42,189 bases of DNA from Calditrichota bacterium (GCA_013151735.1 JAADHR010000050.1:1-42189); one strand, 5' to 3'. Positions 1-9,525 are shown, counted from the stretch's first letter. Made by a program: numbers and translations. The notes: a model not told the origin generated them from the sequence alone.

Positions 1-210
1 GTTGAGAATGCGCCTTTTGGCATTGAGTCTGCTAAAAAAGCCGGCCTGTTTTGTGTCGCAGTGGAATCCACTTTGAATGCCGAGTATCTTCGTGAAGCCG
101 ATCTGATTTTCCCGGGATTACCGGATGTCCTGAAGAATCTGGACAAAATTCTGCAACTTGCGGAAGCAAGGGATGAAATCCTGGTTAAAAATAATGCATA
201 TAAAATTTGA
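1..210 (+). CDS. HAD-superfamily phosphatase, C-terminal fragment (5' end outside window)
   Basis: Frame 1 is open from the first base to the TGA at 208-210. The visible 69 residues begin VENAPFGIESAKKAGLFCVA, which matches the last conserved motif of beta-phosphoglucomutase/phosphoglycolate-phosphatase-like HAD hydrolases: the acidic residue plus the 'G..AA..AG' loop that holds the Mg2+ ion. The tail then follows as a short strand and helix (FPGLPDVLKNLD). The nucleophile and cap domain lie upstream of the window, so the substrate cannot be judged. A likely alternative within the family is a generic sugar-phosphate phosphatase. The next gene starts 13 bp after the stop, so the two may be co-transcribed. 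Confidence 0.75.
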   Translation, partial: VENAPFGIESAKKAGLFCVAVESTLNAEYLREADLIFPGLPDVLKNLDKILQLAEARDEILVKNNAYKI

Positions 211-223
211 GGGCTTTGAACAC

Positions 224-1357
224 ATGATTTTAAAATTTCTGCGAGTTGTTTTGATCTTTTCCGTCTCACTTGTTTTTTTCGCCGGCTGTCACGAAACAAG
301 CACCCAGCCGACATCGGTCGAACCGGTCGTTCAATCCATTCAGGCCCCGGAAAAGGTGTACACGGAATCGAATGAGATGATTACCATTCGTGTGAATGCC
401 TGGGACCCTCAGGGCGTGTCCGATTTGAAAACCGTCACCTTTACGCTTCTGGATTCTTCGGGTGCCTTTGCTTCCGGTCATTTTAACGATGACGGGACTG
501 ACGGGGACATCATCCCCGGAGACGGGCAATTTACCGGTGTATTTTCCGGGAAGGATTTTGCCGGGCACGGAACACGGGTCTTTCTGCAGGTGGCGGCTGA
601 GGACCAAGAAGGGCACGTGAGTTCTCCTGCCAGGGATACGATTCTTGTTCATTCGGGGAAAATGAATGCCCTGCCGAAAATTATCTCAATTACCCTCCCC
701 GACAGTGTGAATCTGGCCGTGGATTCGGTCCTGACACTTTCGGCCGCACTAACCGACCCCGATGGGGAGGCTGATTTGCTGGGTTTGGGTGTTCAGGTAT
801 TTCCGGCTCAGGGAGTCAGTCCCGTGTGGCAAGACACACTTTTTTACACGGGTGCGTCCGGCACCGGGCAGATTGAGGGGCAGCTGCCCATTTTAATCTT
901 CAAAAACAAGCAGGGAGAGTACATTTTTCGTCTGACGGCGCTGGACAAATCCGGCGGGTCAAGCGAGGCTGTCATCCGAATGGTACACGTTTTCAAGATC
1001 GTTCACAACGATCCCCCGGTGCTGTCGGAACTTTCCGCACCCGACACGGTTTCCCGGTCGTCGGGACAACATTTTGTCCTGTCCGTAAGGGTGACGGATC
1101 CACAGGGACTGGCCGATGTGAGCCAGGTGTATTTTAACACCTACAAACCCGATGGAACGCCCTCCAGCGGAAATCCCTTTTTCATGCGGGATGATGGTCA
1201 GGGCGGCGATGCCACCGCCCACGATGGCATCTATTCCCTTGGAATTTCAATTTCCACTCAAAATGCAACCGGAAATTACCGATTTGTATTTTATGCGGTC
1301 GATTATTCCGGGGCAGTCAGTCAACCGATTGTTCATATAATTACGGTGGTTCCATGA
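224..1357 (+). CDS. Ig-like-domain surface lipoprotein
   Basis: I take the ATG at 224 as the start because it begins a lipoprotein signal peptide (hydrophobic residues 3-19, lipobox FFAGC, Cys22). The reading frame extends upstream to 158 but would bury the signal. The 377-residue product has about three repeated beta-sandwich units of roughly 100 residues. Each contains a 'D..G..D' strand and a calcium-like loop (GTDGDIIPGDGQFTG near residue 90, GGDATAHDGIYS near the C-terminus), as in 'choice-of-anchor X' and Ig-like surface modules. No enzymatic motif is visible. The stop overlaps the next start (ATGA, 1354-1357), so the protein is translationally coupled to the Asp-box propeller protein. 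A role as an outer-membrane-anchored partner of that secreted protein is an inference. Confidence 0.7.
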   Translation: MILKFLRVVLIFSVSLVFFAGCHETSTQPTSVEPVVQSIQAPEKVYTESNEMITIRVNAWDPQGVSDLKTVTFTLLDSSGAFASGHFNDDGTDGDIIPGDGQFTGVFSGKDFAGHGTRVFLQVAAEDQEGHVSSPARDTILVHSGKMNALPKIISITLPDSVNLAVDSVLTLSAALTDPDGEADLLGLGVQVFPAQGVSPVWQDTLFYTGASGTGQIEGQLPILIFKNKQGEYIFRLTALDKSGGSSEAVIRMVHVFKIVHNDPPVLSELSAPDTVSRSSGQHFVLSVRVTDPQGLADVSQVYFNTYKPDGTPSSGNPFFMRDDGQGGDATAHDGIYSLGISISTQNATGNYRFVFYAVDYSGAVSQPIVHIITVVP

Positions 1358-2790
1358 AAAAAATTGTTTTCCTCCTGGTGATGTTTGTTTTTTCGATGCC
1401 GGTGTCTTCTCAGGTTTTACAGAAGGGCTCCTGGGATTTGGGAAAGGCGTCTCAAAGTTCCCGGATTTCCGGAAACAGTATTACGGATATTCTTGTGAAT
1501 CAAAATGCGGTGTGGCTGGGTACCGGTGCGGGTCTTTCCAAGACAACAGACGACGGCGAAACCTGGCAAAATTTTGGGCACGCCGATGGATTGGGGCGCG
1601 GCGGCGTTTCGGCCTTTACTCTGGCCGGGGATACCATCTGGGTGGCCACGGCATTTGATTCCCTGACAAAAGATGCCGGACGGCTTCCGGCAGGCGGGGG
1701 ATTGAGCTGGTCCGCTGATGGGGGACTAACCTGGACGCACATCCCCCAGCCGGGGACAACGCCGGTTCAAAACGTCACGTTTGACATTGCGATTTTGCAT
1801 TCCACAATCTGGATTGCCAGCTACGGTGGAGGCCTGAAGAAATCCGAAGATTGGGGACAAACCTGGGTCGACAACCCCCCGGATTCCTTCTTTTTTGATC
1901 CTCTGGCGCATCTGAACCATCGGGCCTTTTCGGTGATTACGGTGGGCAATTCCCTCTGGGTGGGAACCGCCGCCGGAATTAATCGGAGTCTGGATGGAGG
2001 GAAAACCTGGGTCAATTTTAACCACACCAATGAGGAGCACCCCATTTCCGGAAATTTTGTGGTGGCACTGGCCCACCAGAGGCTTGGGAATCGGGACGTC
2101 ATCTGGGCGGCCACCATTCCGGCCGTCGATTCCACGGAATTCCGGGCGGTGTCCTGGAGCGACGATTTTGGCTACACCTGGCACACCACCCTGAAGGGAA
2201 ATTTTGCCCACAATTTTGCCTTTGACGATTCCGTCGTTTACGTGGCCACCGACAGCGGCCTGTTCAAATCGGCCGATGGGGGACAAACCTGGGCCCATTT
2301 TCCGCCGGTTGTAGATTCTCAAACGGGTGTCGCGTTACTGACAACCGAATTCTATTCGGCCGGCATCTCCGACGGGCACGTTCTCTGGGGCGGAAGCAAC
2401 GATGGGTTGGTTCGCACGGCGGACAACGGTCGTACCTGGAAAATTTTTCGAACCTTTGAACCGTTGGGGCAAAAGGGTGCCGGGGAAACATACGCCTACC
2501 CGAATCCGTTTTCACCCCTGCGCCAGAATGTGATCAACGGAAACGGCCACGTGCGGTTTCATTATTATCTGCCAAAACCCGCAACGGTTTCGGTAAGAAT
2601 TTACGATTTTTCAATGGATCTCGTGAAAACGGTGGTTTCCGGGAAAATGCGCCCGGCAGCAGGGGAGTACGACGAAGTCTGGGACGGAACCAACGATGCC
2701 GGAAATCCGGTGGCCAACGGGGTGTATTTTTATAAGATTGAGCGCTCGGGACTCGATCCGGTGTGGGGAAAGGTAATGGTTCTCAATTGA
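1354..2790 (+). CDS. Secreted Asp-box (BNR) beta-propeller protein with C-terminal sorting domain
   Basis: The 478-residue protein starts with a Sec signal peptide (MKKIVFLLVMFVFSMPVSS). Seven Asp-box motifs of the form S/T-x-D-x-G-x-T-W follow, for example TTDDGETW, SADGGLTW, SLDGGKTW, SADGGQTW and TADNGRTW. These mark the blades of a sialidase/sortilin-like propeller. No sialidase arginine triad could be assigned, so I do not call it a glycosidase. Residues ~395-478 are a FlgD-Ig/type-A sorting domain that opens with AYPNPFSP, contains WDGTNDAGNPVANGVYFYKI and ends in KVMVLN, as expected for type IX-like export and cell-surface attachment. It overlaps the upstream lipoprotein gene by 4 bp and lies directly before two PorV-like genes, which fits an exported surface protein and its export helpers. 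Confidence 0.75.
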   Translation: MKKIVFLLVMFVFSMPVSSQVLQKGSWDLGKASQSSRISGNSITDILVNQNAVWLGTGAGLSKTTDDGETWQNFGHADGLGRGGVSAFTLAGDTIWVATAFDSLTKDAGRLPAGGGLSWSADGGLTWTHIPQPGTTPVQNVTFDIAILHSTIWIASYGGGLKKSEDWGQTWVDNPPDSFFFDPLAHLNHRAFSVITVGNSLWVGTAAGINRSLDGGKTWVNFNHTNEEHPISGNFVVALAHQRLGNRDVIWAATIPAVDSTEFRAVSWSDDFGYTWHTTLKGNFAHNFAFDDSVVYVATDSGLFKSADGGQTWAHFPPVVDSQTGVALLTTEFYSAGISDGHVLWGGSNDGLVRTADNGRTWKIFRTFEPLGQKGAGETYAYPNPFSPLRQNVINGNGHVRFHYYLPKPATVSVRIYDFSMDLVKTVVSGKMRPAAGEYDEVWDGTNDAGNPVANGVYFYKIERSGLDPVWGKVMVLN

Positions 2791-2806
2791 AAAAAGGAGT
2801 GTACTG

Positions 2807-3784
2807 TTGAAAAAATACGCTGTAATGCTGTCGGGTTTCCTTTTTCTTTTTGCTACGTCGGTTTTTGCGTACGATGCCGGTGGATATGCGGGTTCCTTCC
2901 TGCGAATGGGGCTGGGTGCCCGGGCCATCGGGATGGGAAATGCGTTTACGGCAGTCCCTCAGAGCGCCTTCGCCGGATTCTACAATCCCGGCGGACTGCC
3001 GTTTCTGGAGAATCCTCAGGTGGCCTTTTCCGGAGGCATTCTTTCGCTGGACCGGACACACAATTACGTGGGATTTGCCACGCATCTGCATCCGCCAACG
3101 GACCGGAAATCGGCGGATTCCCGCACATCCTTTGATGCGGGTTTCTCCCTCGGGTGGGTGAATAGCGGCGTTTCCAACATTGACGGCCGGGATTCCAACG
3201 GAAAACCGCAGGGAAGCTTTTCAAGCTCCGAAAATGCCTTTCTATTTTCATTTGCCATTCGGCCGCTGAATCGTGTGGGCATCGGATTTAGTGCGAAGGT
3301 TTTGTACACGCGTTTGCCGAAGGTGAAAGAGGACAATTCGGCCCTGTCCACGCGCGGGATGGGACTCGATTTTGGTGTTATGGTGCACCCTGTAGATCGC
3401 CTCTTTTTGGGAGCGGTTCTCCAGGATGTCCGATCAAAATATTCGTGGAACACCGAACACGTCTGGGAACGGGGGACCACAACGGTTGATAATTTTCCAA
3501 AAATTCTCCGACTGGGTGGCTCTTACGTATTTGGGAAGAATTTTTTGATTTCAATGGAATCGCATTATAATTTTGAACAGGGCTGGCGGTTTTATTCGGG
3601 TGCAGAGTACAGCTACCAAAATCGATTGGTCGGACGGGTGGGCTTTAAGGCCGATCACTTGACCTTTGGTCTGGGAATCAATCTGAAAATCTGGCGGCTG
3701 AATTCTCAAGTAGCCTACGCCTACGATGCCAACCCCGTTCTGCCCTGGGGGGATCAGTTTGTATCGTGGATGATCGAATTGTAA
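2807..3784 (+). CDS. PorV/PorQ-family outer-membrane protein (first copy)
   Basis: The gene starts at TTG 2807, supported by a well-placed AGGAGT (2795-2800) and an immediate signal peptide (MKKYAVMLSGFLFLFATSVFA). The mature N-terminus GGYAGSFLRMGLGARAIGMG, followed by AFAGFYNPGGL, is the signature of the PorV/PorQ/UPF0164 family: FadL-like outer-membrane barrels that in type IX secretion shuttle substrates to the attachment complex. The rest is alternating amphipathic strands consistent with a barrel, and the 325-residue length is normal. It is 16 bp downstream of a protein with a sorting domain, which supports an export role. Whether it is a true PorV or a paralogue of other function cannot be decided here, because no other T9SS core gene is in the window. 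Confidence 0.7.
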   Translation: MKKYAVMLSGFLFLFATSVFAYDAGGYAGSFLRMGLGARAIGMGNAFTAVPQSAFAGFYNPGGLPFLENPQVAFSGGILSLDRTHNYVGFATHLHPPTDRKSADSRTSFDAGFSLGWVNSGVSNIDGRDSNGKPQGSFSSSENAFLFSFAIRPLNRVGIGFSAKVLYTRLPKVKEDNSALSTRGMGLDFGVMVHPVDRLFLGAVLQDVRSKYSWNTEHVWERGTTTVDNFPKILRLGGSYVFGKNFLISMESHYNFEQGWRFYSGAEYSYQNRLVGRVGFKADHLTFGLGINLKIWRLNSQVAYAYDANPVLPWGDQFVSWMIEL

Positions 3785-3891
3785 ATGCCGGGCCGGTACC
3801 GGAAACGGCCTGTTGAATCATTGCGGACTCGGGGTTTGGCGGGGCTGCCGTGTAAAAATTCAAATCTGTCGAATAGAGGAGGAGACGTATC

Positions 3892-4788
3892 TTGAAAGTG
3901 AAACTCGGTGCATTTTTGCTGGTGTTTGCCTTGCTGGTTTCCACAGGGCGTGCCCAAACGGGAATTTCGGGTCTGGCCCTGGAAGTGGGCGGCCAGGCAG
4001 CCGGAATGGGTGAAGCCTATTCTGCGGTAACCTCGACGCCGGTGGCCCTGTACTGGAATCCTGCCGGTTTAAATCAGGTTTCGGATGTGCAGATTGACAT
4101 GGCCCACAATCAGTGGATTCTGAATATTCGGAGCGATTTTGTGGCTATTGCCTGGCCGATCCGAAATTTTCACGTGGGTGCCTTTGTCAGCCTGACCAAT
4201 GTCGGAGGGATCGAATACCGGGAGGGACCGTCGCGAACCCCTCTGGCAACCGTCGGTGAAAGCTCCTTTATAACCGGTGTGGGTGCGTCCAAATCGGTGC
4301 GCTCCTGGCTTGATGTAGGTGTGGCTGTCAAATATCTGTACTACAAGATTTTTATCAATCAGAGCTGGGGAATCGCCCTGGATGCAGGGACGCAAATGCG
4401 AACCCCCGTGCAGGGATTGGTGCTTGCCGCAGTCATTCAAAACCTGGGAAAAATGACGCCAATCTACGATGAGACAATGAAACTTCCGGAGCAAATGCGC
4501 TTGGGCGTGGCTTACCGCATTCCCGGAAAAATTCTGGAAGGGAACTGGCTTTTTGCATCTGATTATTTTATTGGATTTTCGAGCAAAAATCACTTAAATT
4601 TTGGTGTTGAATACAGGCTGTTTCATCAATTGTCGCTGCGAGCGGGGTACCAGACGAATTACGAAATCAAGAGCTGGCATGCCGGGGCGGGTTTCAGAGG
4701 GCACAACTGGCAGATCGATTACGGTTTTGTACCTCTTAATTTGGGCCTTGACCCGGGGCACCGCGTATCGTTAACATTTTACTTGTAA
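3892..4788 (+). CDS. PorV/PorQ-family outer-membrane protein (second copy)
   Basis: TTG at 3892 is the start. GAGGAGGAG lies just upstream and a signal peptide follows (MKVKLGAFLLVFALLVSTGRA). The mature protein repeats the family hallmarks: LALEVGGQAAGMGEAYSAV, then PVALYWNPAGLNQV. At 298 residues it is somewhat shorter than the first copy, and the two are clearly diverged paralogues rather than a recent duplication. A 107-bp spacer with no convincing promoter or terminator separates them, so they are probably one transcript with 224-2790. Predicted location is the outer membrane. The function is inferred from the family only. Confidence 0.7.
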   Translation: MKVKLGAFLLVFALLVSTGRAQTGISGLALEVGGQAAGMGEAYSAVTSTPVALYWNPAGLNQVSDVQIDMAHNQWILNIRSDFVAIAWPIRNFHVGAFVSLTNVGGIEYREGPSRTPLATVGESSFITGVGASKSVRSWLDVGVAVKYLYYKIFINQSWGIALDAGTQMRTPVQGLVLAAVIQNLGKMTPIYDETMKLPEQMRLGVAYRIPGKILEGNWLFASDYFIGFSSKNHLNFGVEYRLFHQLSLRAGYQTNYEIKSWHAGAGFRGHNWQIDYGFVPLNLGLDPGHRVSLTFYL

Positions 4789-4963
4789 GCATAGCCGTTT
4801 CGATGGCGTTTGGCGGGCAACGGTTTTTGGGGTGGAACAGAACGGAATTTTGAGGTCTTGTGTTGTACCATCTGGAAAAAAGCGGGTACTGGAAGAACAG
4901 AGAAAATACTAAGTGTTGAAATGAAATCCGCCTTTGGCGAATGACGTGAGGTAAGGAGTAAGA

Positions 4964-7108
4964 GTGAAGACGGTTACGCTTGTTTTTGGGGTTCATGATC
5001 ATCAACCGGTTGGAAATTTTGATTTTGTTTTTGAAGATGCGTATCAGCGGGCTTATTTACCCTTTTTGGATGTTCTGGAGGCCCATCCAAGAATTCGACT
5101 GGCCATGCATTATTCGGGTATTCTTTTTGAGTGGATTTTGGAGCATCACCCGGATTACGTGAATCGTCTCCGGAAAATGGTCCGGTCGGGGCAGGTAGAA
5201 ATGATGACCGGAGCGTATTACGAGCCGATTTTAATTTCCATTCCGGATGCGGACAAAAAAGGGCAAATTCTAAAACTGACGAAAACACTCAAGAAACAAA
5301 CCGGCTATTCCGCAAAGGGGCTGTGGTTGGCAGAGCGGATCTGGGAACCCCATCTGCCCAAGGTTTTAAAAGAGGCAGGGGTTACCTACACCATTGTCGA
5401 TGACAGCCATTTTAAATATGCGGGTCTTCGGGAGGAAGAACTGACCGGCTACTATGTGACGGAGGAACAGGGAACGACGCTCAACATTTTTCCGATTAGT
5501 GAAAAATTGCGTTACGCTATTCCATTTAAAGAGGTTGACGTCACGATGGATTTTCTGCGCAGCCTTGCCACGGAAGATGGGTCGAAAATGGCCATTTTTG
5601 CGGATGACGGAGAAAAATTTGGCGTGTGGCCGGGAACCTACGACCATGTCTACGAGAAGGGTTGGCTGGATGCCTTCTTTACGGAACTGGAAAAGAATCT
5701 GGATTGGATCCGGATGATTCATTTTAGCGAGGCCGTTGACCAGATCAAACCCCTGGGACGGGTATATTTGCCCACGGCGTCGTACCGCGAAATGATGGAA
5801 TGGGCCCTTCCGGCTCAGGCCACGCGCGATCTGGAGGATTTTGAAGATGTTTTGAAACTTCAAAATCTTTTCGAACCGTACGGAATTTTTGTTCGCGGCG
5901 GATTCTGGCGGAATTTTCTGGCGAAATATCCGGAATCCAATAATATGCACAAAAAAATGCTCTACGTGAGTGAAAAGGTGTGGCGGGCAAAAGACGCACT
6001 CTCAAAATCGGATTCCAAAAAGGCGCTGGATCAGCTCTGGGCAGGCCAGTGTAACTGCCCCTACTGGCATGGCGTATTTGGCGGCTTGTACCTGGCCCAT
6101 CTGCGTTTTGCCATTTATCGGAATTTGATTCGGGCAGAGGTCCTTGCCGATCGGGTGTTATCGTCCGCGGAAACGATTCGGGTGCTCAAAAGGGATTTCG
6201 ACGGTAACGGCTACGATGAGCTTTTGGTCGAAACGCCGCTCGCCAACCTTTATTTTGATCCTCAGATTGGCGGGCAATTGTTTGAATACGACCTTCGTCA
6301 AAAGGCCATCAATTTACTGGATACCATGAGCCGCCACGAAGAAGCGTACCATCGCAAACTCACCGAAGCCGCTCAAAATTCACCCTCCGACTCCGGGGAT
6401 GAGGTCGCTTCCATTCACGATTTGGTGGTCACCAAAGAAGAAGGACTTGAAAAGCTGCTGAATTACGATTGGTACAAGCACCACAGCTTGATCGATCATT
6501 TTTTTAATCCGAATACAACCGTTGAACAGCTTATGGCGGTTAAATATGGTGAGGACGGGGATTTTGTCAATCAACCCTACACGGTTCGAACCCAACACAA
6601 AGACGGGAAACTGCTGGTCGTCCTTACTCGGGATGGCGGTGTTTGGGTTGAAGGCGTCCTGACGCCTGTTCGGGTTCAGAAAAAGATTTGGGTCGCGGCT
6701 GATCAATCCGTCCTGGATGTGACCTATTCCATTGAAAACAAATCCGATCGCACAGTGCCCCTGTTTTTTGGGGTGGAATGGAATTTTGCGTTGATGGCCG
6801 GGAAAAGTCCCGATCGCTATTACGAGATTCCGGGAGTCACCCTGGAAGAGAATTTTCTGGCCAGTGTGGGGGAAACCCCCGAGGTTTCCGAACTTTGGCT
6901 AAAAGATGAGTGGCTCAAACTTGGTATTCAGTTTTTATTTGATCAACCGGCTACACTGTGGCGCTTTCCCATCGAAACCGTTTCACTTTCCGAGGCGGGA
7001 TTCGAAAAGGTCTATCAAAGCTCTGCCGTGGTGCCCACATGGAGATTTGAGCTGAAGCCGGGACAAAAAAAATCCCTGCATTTTGTGAATAAAATAGTCT
7101 CCCTTTAA
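4964..7108 (+). CDS. GH57 4-alpha-glucanotransferase / alpha-amylase-type enzyme
   Basis: The start is GTG 4964, behind a strong TAAGGAG. The 714-residue protein has no signal peptide and so is cytoplasmic. All diagnostic GH57 regions are present: HDHQP (11-15), GQVEMMTGAYYEPI (76-89), GLWLAERIWEP with the presumed nucleophile Glu124, and FADDGEKFG with the presumed acid/base Asp214. These align with Glu123 and Asp214 of the Thermococcus litoralis 4-alpha-glucanotransferase. The C-terminal half (~290-710) matches the DUF1925/DUF1926 beta-rich domains of that subfamily. The likely role is disproportionation or hydrolysis of alpha-1,4-glucans such as glycogen. It is not next to other glycogen genes. 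Amylase versus transferase specificity cannot be told apart by sequence reading. Confidence 0.88.
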   Translation: MKTVTLVFGVHDHQPVGNFDFVFEDAYQRAYLPFLDVLEAHPRIRLAMHYSGILFEWILEHHPDYVNRLRKMVRSGQVEMMTGAYYEPILISIPDADKKGQILKLTKTLKKQTGYSAKGLWLAERIWEPHLPKVLKEAGVTYTIVDDSHFKYAGLREEELTGYYVTEEQGTTLNIFPISEKLRYAIPFKEVDVTMDFLRSLATEDGSKMAIFADDGEKFGVWPGTYDHVYEKGWLDAFFTELEKNLDWIRMIHFSEAVDQIKPLGRVYLPTASYREMMEWALPAQATRDLEDFEDVLKLQNLFEPYGIFVRGGFWRNFLAKYPESNNMHKKMLYVSEKVWRAKDALSKSDSKKALDQLWAGQCNCPYWHGVFGGLYLAHLRFAIYRNLIRAEVLADRVLSSAETIRVLKRDFDGNGYDELLVETPLANLYFDPQIGGQLFEYDLRQKAINLLDTMSRHEEAYHRKLTEAAQNSPSDSGDEVASIHDLVVTKEEGLEKLLNYDWYKHHSLIDHFFNPNTTVEQLMAVKYGEDGDFVNQPYTVRTQHKDGKLLVVLTRDGGVWVEGVLTPVRVQKKIWVAADQSVLDVTYSIENKSDRTVPLFFGVEWNFALMAGKSPDRYYEIPGVTLEENFLASVGETPEVSELWLKDEWLKLGIQFLFDQPATLWRFPIETVSLSEAGFEKVYQSSAVVPTWRFELKPGQKKSLHFVNKIVSL

Positions 7109-7120
7109 TCGATTGAACGG

Positions 7121-8704
7121 ATGAAAAAAACGGCATCAAAAAAGCGTTTTTTCCTTGTTCTGCTTGTAACGGGTCTCTTCCTGTATCAGTTTGGCGGACA
7201 AATTCTTTTGTCCACCACCACCACATTTGACCAGATCCGGCGCTTCATCATGGCCTTTAATGCCATCCGGGAATTCTACGTGGACGATGTGAGTCCGCAG
7301 GTTCTGGTGAATTCCGGGATCCGCGGGATGTTGGAAGAACTGGATCCCCACTCCGTATTTATTCCTCCCGAGCAGTTGAAGGAGCTTAACGAGGAATACT
7401 CGGGCGAATACACCGGCGTGGGTATCGAATATGTGGTTCAAAATCGCTTGCCTGTTGTGATTTCACCCATTCCGGACACGCCTGCTGATAGATTAGGCAT
7501 TCGGCCGGGTGATACCATCGCAGAAATTGATGGTGAATCGACTTACGGTTTGACCGATGAAGAGCTTCGCCGAAAGCTCCGCGGGCCGCCCGGAACCACC
7601 GTCCGCCTGACCATTCGGCGGGAAACGCTGTCAACGCCGATTACATTTACGCTGACGCGGGCTGAAATTCCGGTATTGAGCGTTCGAACCCATTTTATGC
7701 TGGAACAGGGGGTTGGGTACATTTACCTGTCGCGCTTTTCAAAAACAACCAATGAAGAATTCCAAAAGGCATTGGTCGATCTGGAACTGGCGGGAATGAA
7801 GAAGCTGATTCTGGACATGCGTTACAATCCGGGCGGCTATCTGGAACAGGCGGTAAAGGTGGCCGATAAATTTCTGCCCGGCGGAAAACGAATTGTTTAC
7901 ACGCGCGGGCGCATTCAATCGGCCAATGAGGATTATTATTCTACTGATCGGGACACGCACCCCAATTTCCCGCTGGTTATTTTAATCAATCACGGGACCG
8001 CTTCTGCAGCAGAAATTGTGGCCGGTGCGTTGCAGGATTGGGATCGGGGGGTGATTGTGGGGGAGACGAGTTTTGGAAAGGGGCTCGTTCAGAATCAAAT
8101 TCCATTAAAAGATGGTTCGGCCATTCGAGTCACCATTGCCCGGTACTACACCCCCAGCGGGCGCCTCATTCAACGACCCTACTCAAAAGACCTGTACAGC
8201 TATTACAATCAAACAGCTGACGATACCAGACAAAATCCTTATGCGCTAAAGAAGGTGTACACCACATTTTCGGGTCGAAAAGTTTACGGAGGGGGCGGAA
8301 TCCGTCCGGATATCCTCATAAAAACACCCAAAATTACCAGCACAACCTCACTTCTTTTATCAAAACAGGCATTTTTTGAATTTGCCGTCACCGAAAGCCA
8401 CTACCTGAAAAGTCATTATCGTTCATTTGAAACGTATAATGCCTTGTTTGATGTGGATGCCTATGAGCTCCAGAAGTTTTTAACCTTTTTGGAAGATAAA
8501 AATATTTACATAAATAAACGGGAGTTTTTAAAGGATCGGAAATTTATTCAACGCGAAATCAAGGCGGAGATCGCCCGCAACTTGTGGGGAACGCAAGCCT
8601 ATTATCGCATTTCAGTCAAAAATGATCCTCAGGTGAAAGAAGCCTTGCGTGCATTTCCTCTGGCCGAGAAATTGGCATCGCTGGAAACGGGTCTCAAAAA
8701 ATAA
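7121..8704 (+). CDS. S41-family C-terminal processing protease (CtpA/Prc type)
   Basis: The 527-residue protein has an N-terminal signal anchor (9-30), so it should act in the periplasm. An S41 N-terminal helical region follows (LDPHSVFIPP, 75-83), then a PDZ domain (~95-180, with the GIRPGDTI carboxylate-binding area), then the S41 catalytic core. The Ser/Lys dyad is visible: Ser295 in GTASAAEIVAGAL and Lys320 in GETSFGKGLVQ. The substrate-exit strand RYYTPSGRLIQ is intact. A C-terminal extension (~400-527) rich in helix and charged residues goes beyond the minimal family length. It lies 12 bp after the GH57 gene, so it may share its transcript. No functional link between the two is obvious. 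Confidence 0.88.
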   Translation: MKKTASKKRFFLVLLVTGLFLYQFGGQILLSTTTTFDQIRRFIMAFNAIREFYVDDVSPQVLVNSGIRGMLEELDPHSVFIPPEQLKELNEEYSGEYTGVGIEYVVQNRLPVVISPIPDTPADRLGIRPGDTIAEIDGESTYGLTDEELRRKLRGPPGTTVRLTIRRETLSTPITFTLTRAEIPVLSVRTHFMLEQGVGYIYLSRFSKTTNEEFQKALVDLELAGMKKLILDMRYNPGGYLEQAVKVADKFLPGGKRIVYTRGRIQSANEDYYSTDRDTHPNFPLVILINHGTASAAEIVAGALQDWDRGVIVGETSFGKGLVQNQIPLKDGSAIRVTIARYYTPSGRLIQRPYSKDLYSYYNQTADDTRQNPYALKKVYTTFSGRKVYGGGGIRPDILIKTPKITSTTSLLLSKQAFFEFAVTESHYLKSHYRSFETYNALFDVDAYELQKFLTFLEDKNIYINKREFLKDRKFIQREIKAEIARNLWGTQAYYRISVKNDPQVKEALRAFPLAEKLASLETGLKK

Positions 8705-8785
8705 GCCTTCGGCGGCAAATTCAAAAATTTTTGGAACAAAATAATTTGTAAATAGTCTTATTTGTAAAAATATATAAAAAAGGTG

Positions 8786-8814
8786 TTGACTTTTTACAAA
8801 AAATTAATTATTAT
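8786..8814 (+). promoter_or_regulatory. Sigma70-type promoter of the exbB-exbD-exbD-tonB operon
   Basis: A -35 box TTGACT (8786-8791) is separated by exactly 17 bp from a -10 box TATTAT (8809-8814). It lies in a very AT-rich spacer between the S41 protease and exbB. Transcription would start near 8821, giving a leader of about 57 nt before the exbB ribosome site AAGGAG. This is the clearest housekeeping promoter in the window. Confidence 0.75.
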
Positions 8815-8877
8815 TTTTCACGTATTATCTAAATGTAAATATGGAGACTTGTACCAACTTAAGGAGTGTAACACATC

Positions 8878-9501
8878 ATGGTAGAATATTTTGTCAGAGG
8901 CGGCGCCTTTATGTGGCCAATTTTATTTTTCTTCGTTTTTGGATTGGCGGTTGTAATTGAGCGATTCTGGACACTGTCCCGTGCATCCATCAATACACGA
9001 AAATTCATGGAAAAGATTCGAGGAGCCCTGGATGAAGGCGGCATTCCAAAAGCGATGGAAGTGTGTGAAAACACGCGAGGTCCCATTGCATCCATTTTCC
9101 ATGCAGGCTTGTTACGGTCAAATCGCGGTATCGATCAGGTCGAAAAGGCCATTATGAACGCCGGCGCTATTGAAATGTCCTTTTTGGAAAAAGGGTTAAT
9201 CTGGCTGGCCACGGTTATTAGCATTGCCCCAATGCTTGGTTTTACCGGAACGGTACAAGGAATGGTGCAGGCATTTGACGCCATTGCTGCAGCCAATGAC
9301 ATTTCTCCGGCAATTGTGGCAAATGGTATTTCCGTCGCCTTGTTGACTACATTATTTGGTCTAATCGTCGCTATTACGATTCAGTTTTTCCATAACTATT
9401 TTGTGGATAGAATTGACCACATCATTGTTGATATGGAAGAAAGCTCAACAGAGTTTATCGACGCCCTTTTGGAACGTGAAGATAAACTTGGTTTGAAATA
9501 A
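8878..9501 (+). CDS. exbB: ExbB/TolQ/MotA-family proton channel subunit
   Basis: ATG 8878 follows AAGGAG at good spacing. The 207-residue protein has the three-helix ExbB/TolQ layout: a first helix at ~12-30, then the large cytoplasmic loop, then two C-terminal helices. The family core GLIWLATVISIAPMLGFTGTVQGMVQAF and the last helix VALLTTLFGLIVAITIQFF are intact. It forms the inner-membrane proton-driven motor with ExbD, which energises TonB. It is the first gene of a four-gene operon ending at a strong terminator (11218-11254). No ferric-siderophore receptor is nearby, so the outer-membrane client is unknown. TolQ-like use is less likely because the operon ends in tonB rather than tolA. Confidence 0.9.
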   Translation: MVEYFVRGGAFMWPILFFFVFGLAVVIERFWTLSRASINTRKFMEKIRGALDEGGIPKAMEVCENTRGPIASIFHAGLLRSNRGIDQVEKAIMNAGAIEMSFLEKGLIWLATVISIAPMLGFTGTVQGMVQAFDAIAAANDISPAIVANGISVALLTTLFGLIVAITIQFFHNYFVDRIDHIIVDMEESSTEFIDALLEREDKLGLK

Positions 9502-9525
9502 TTCTAAGCGAGAGGGATTTAAATC

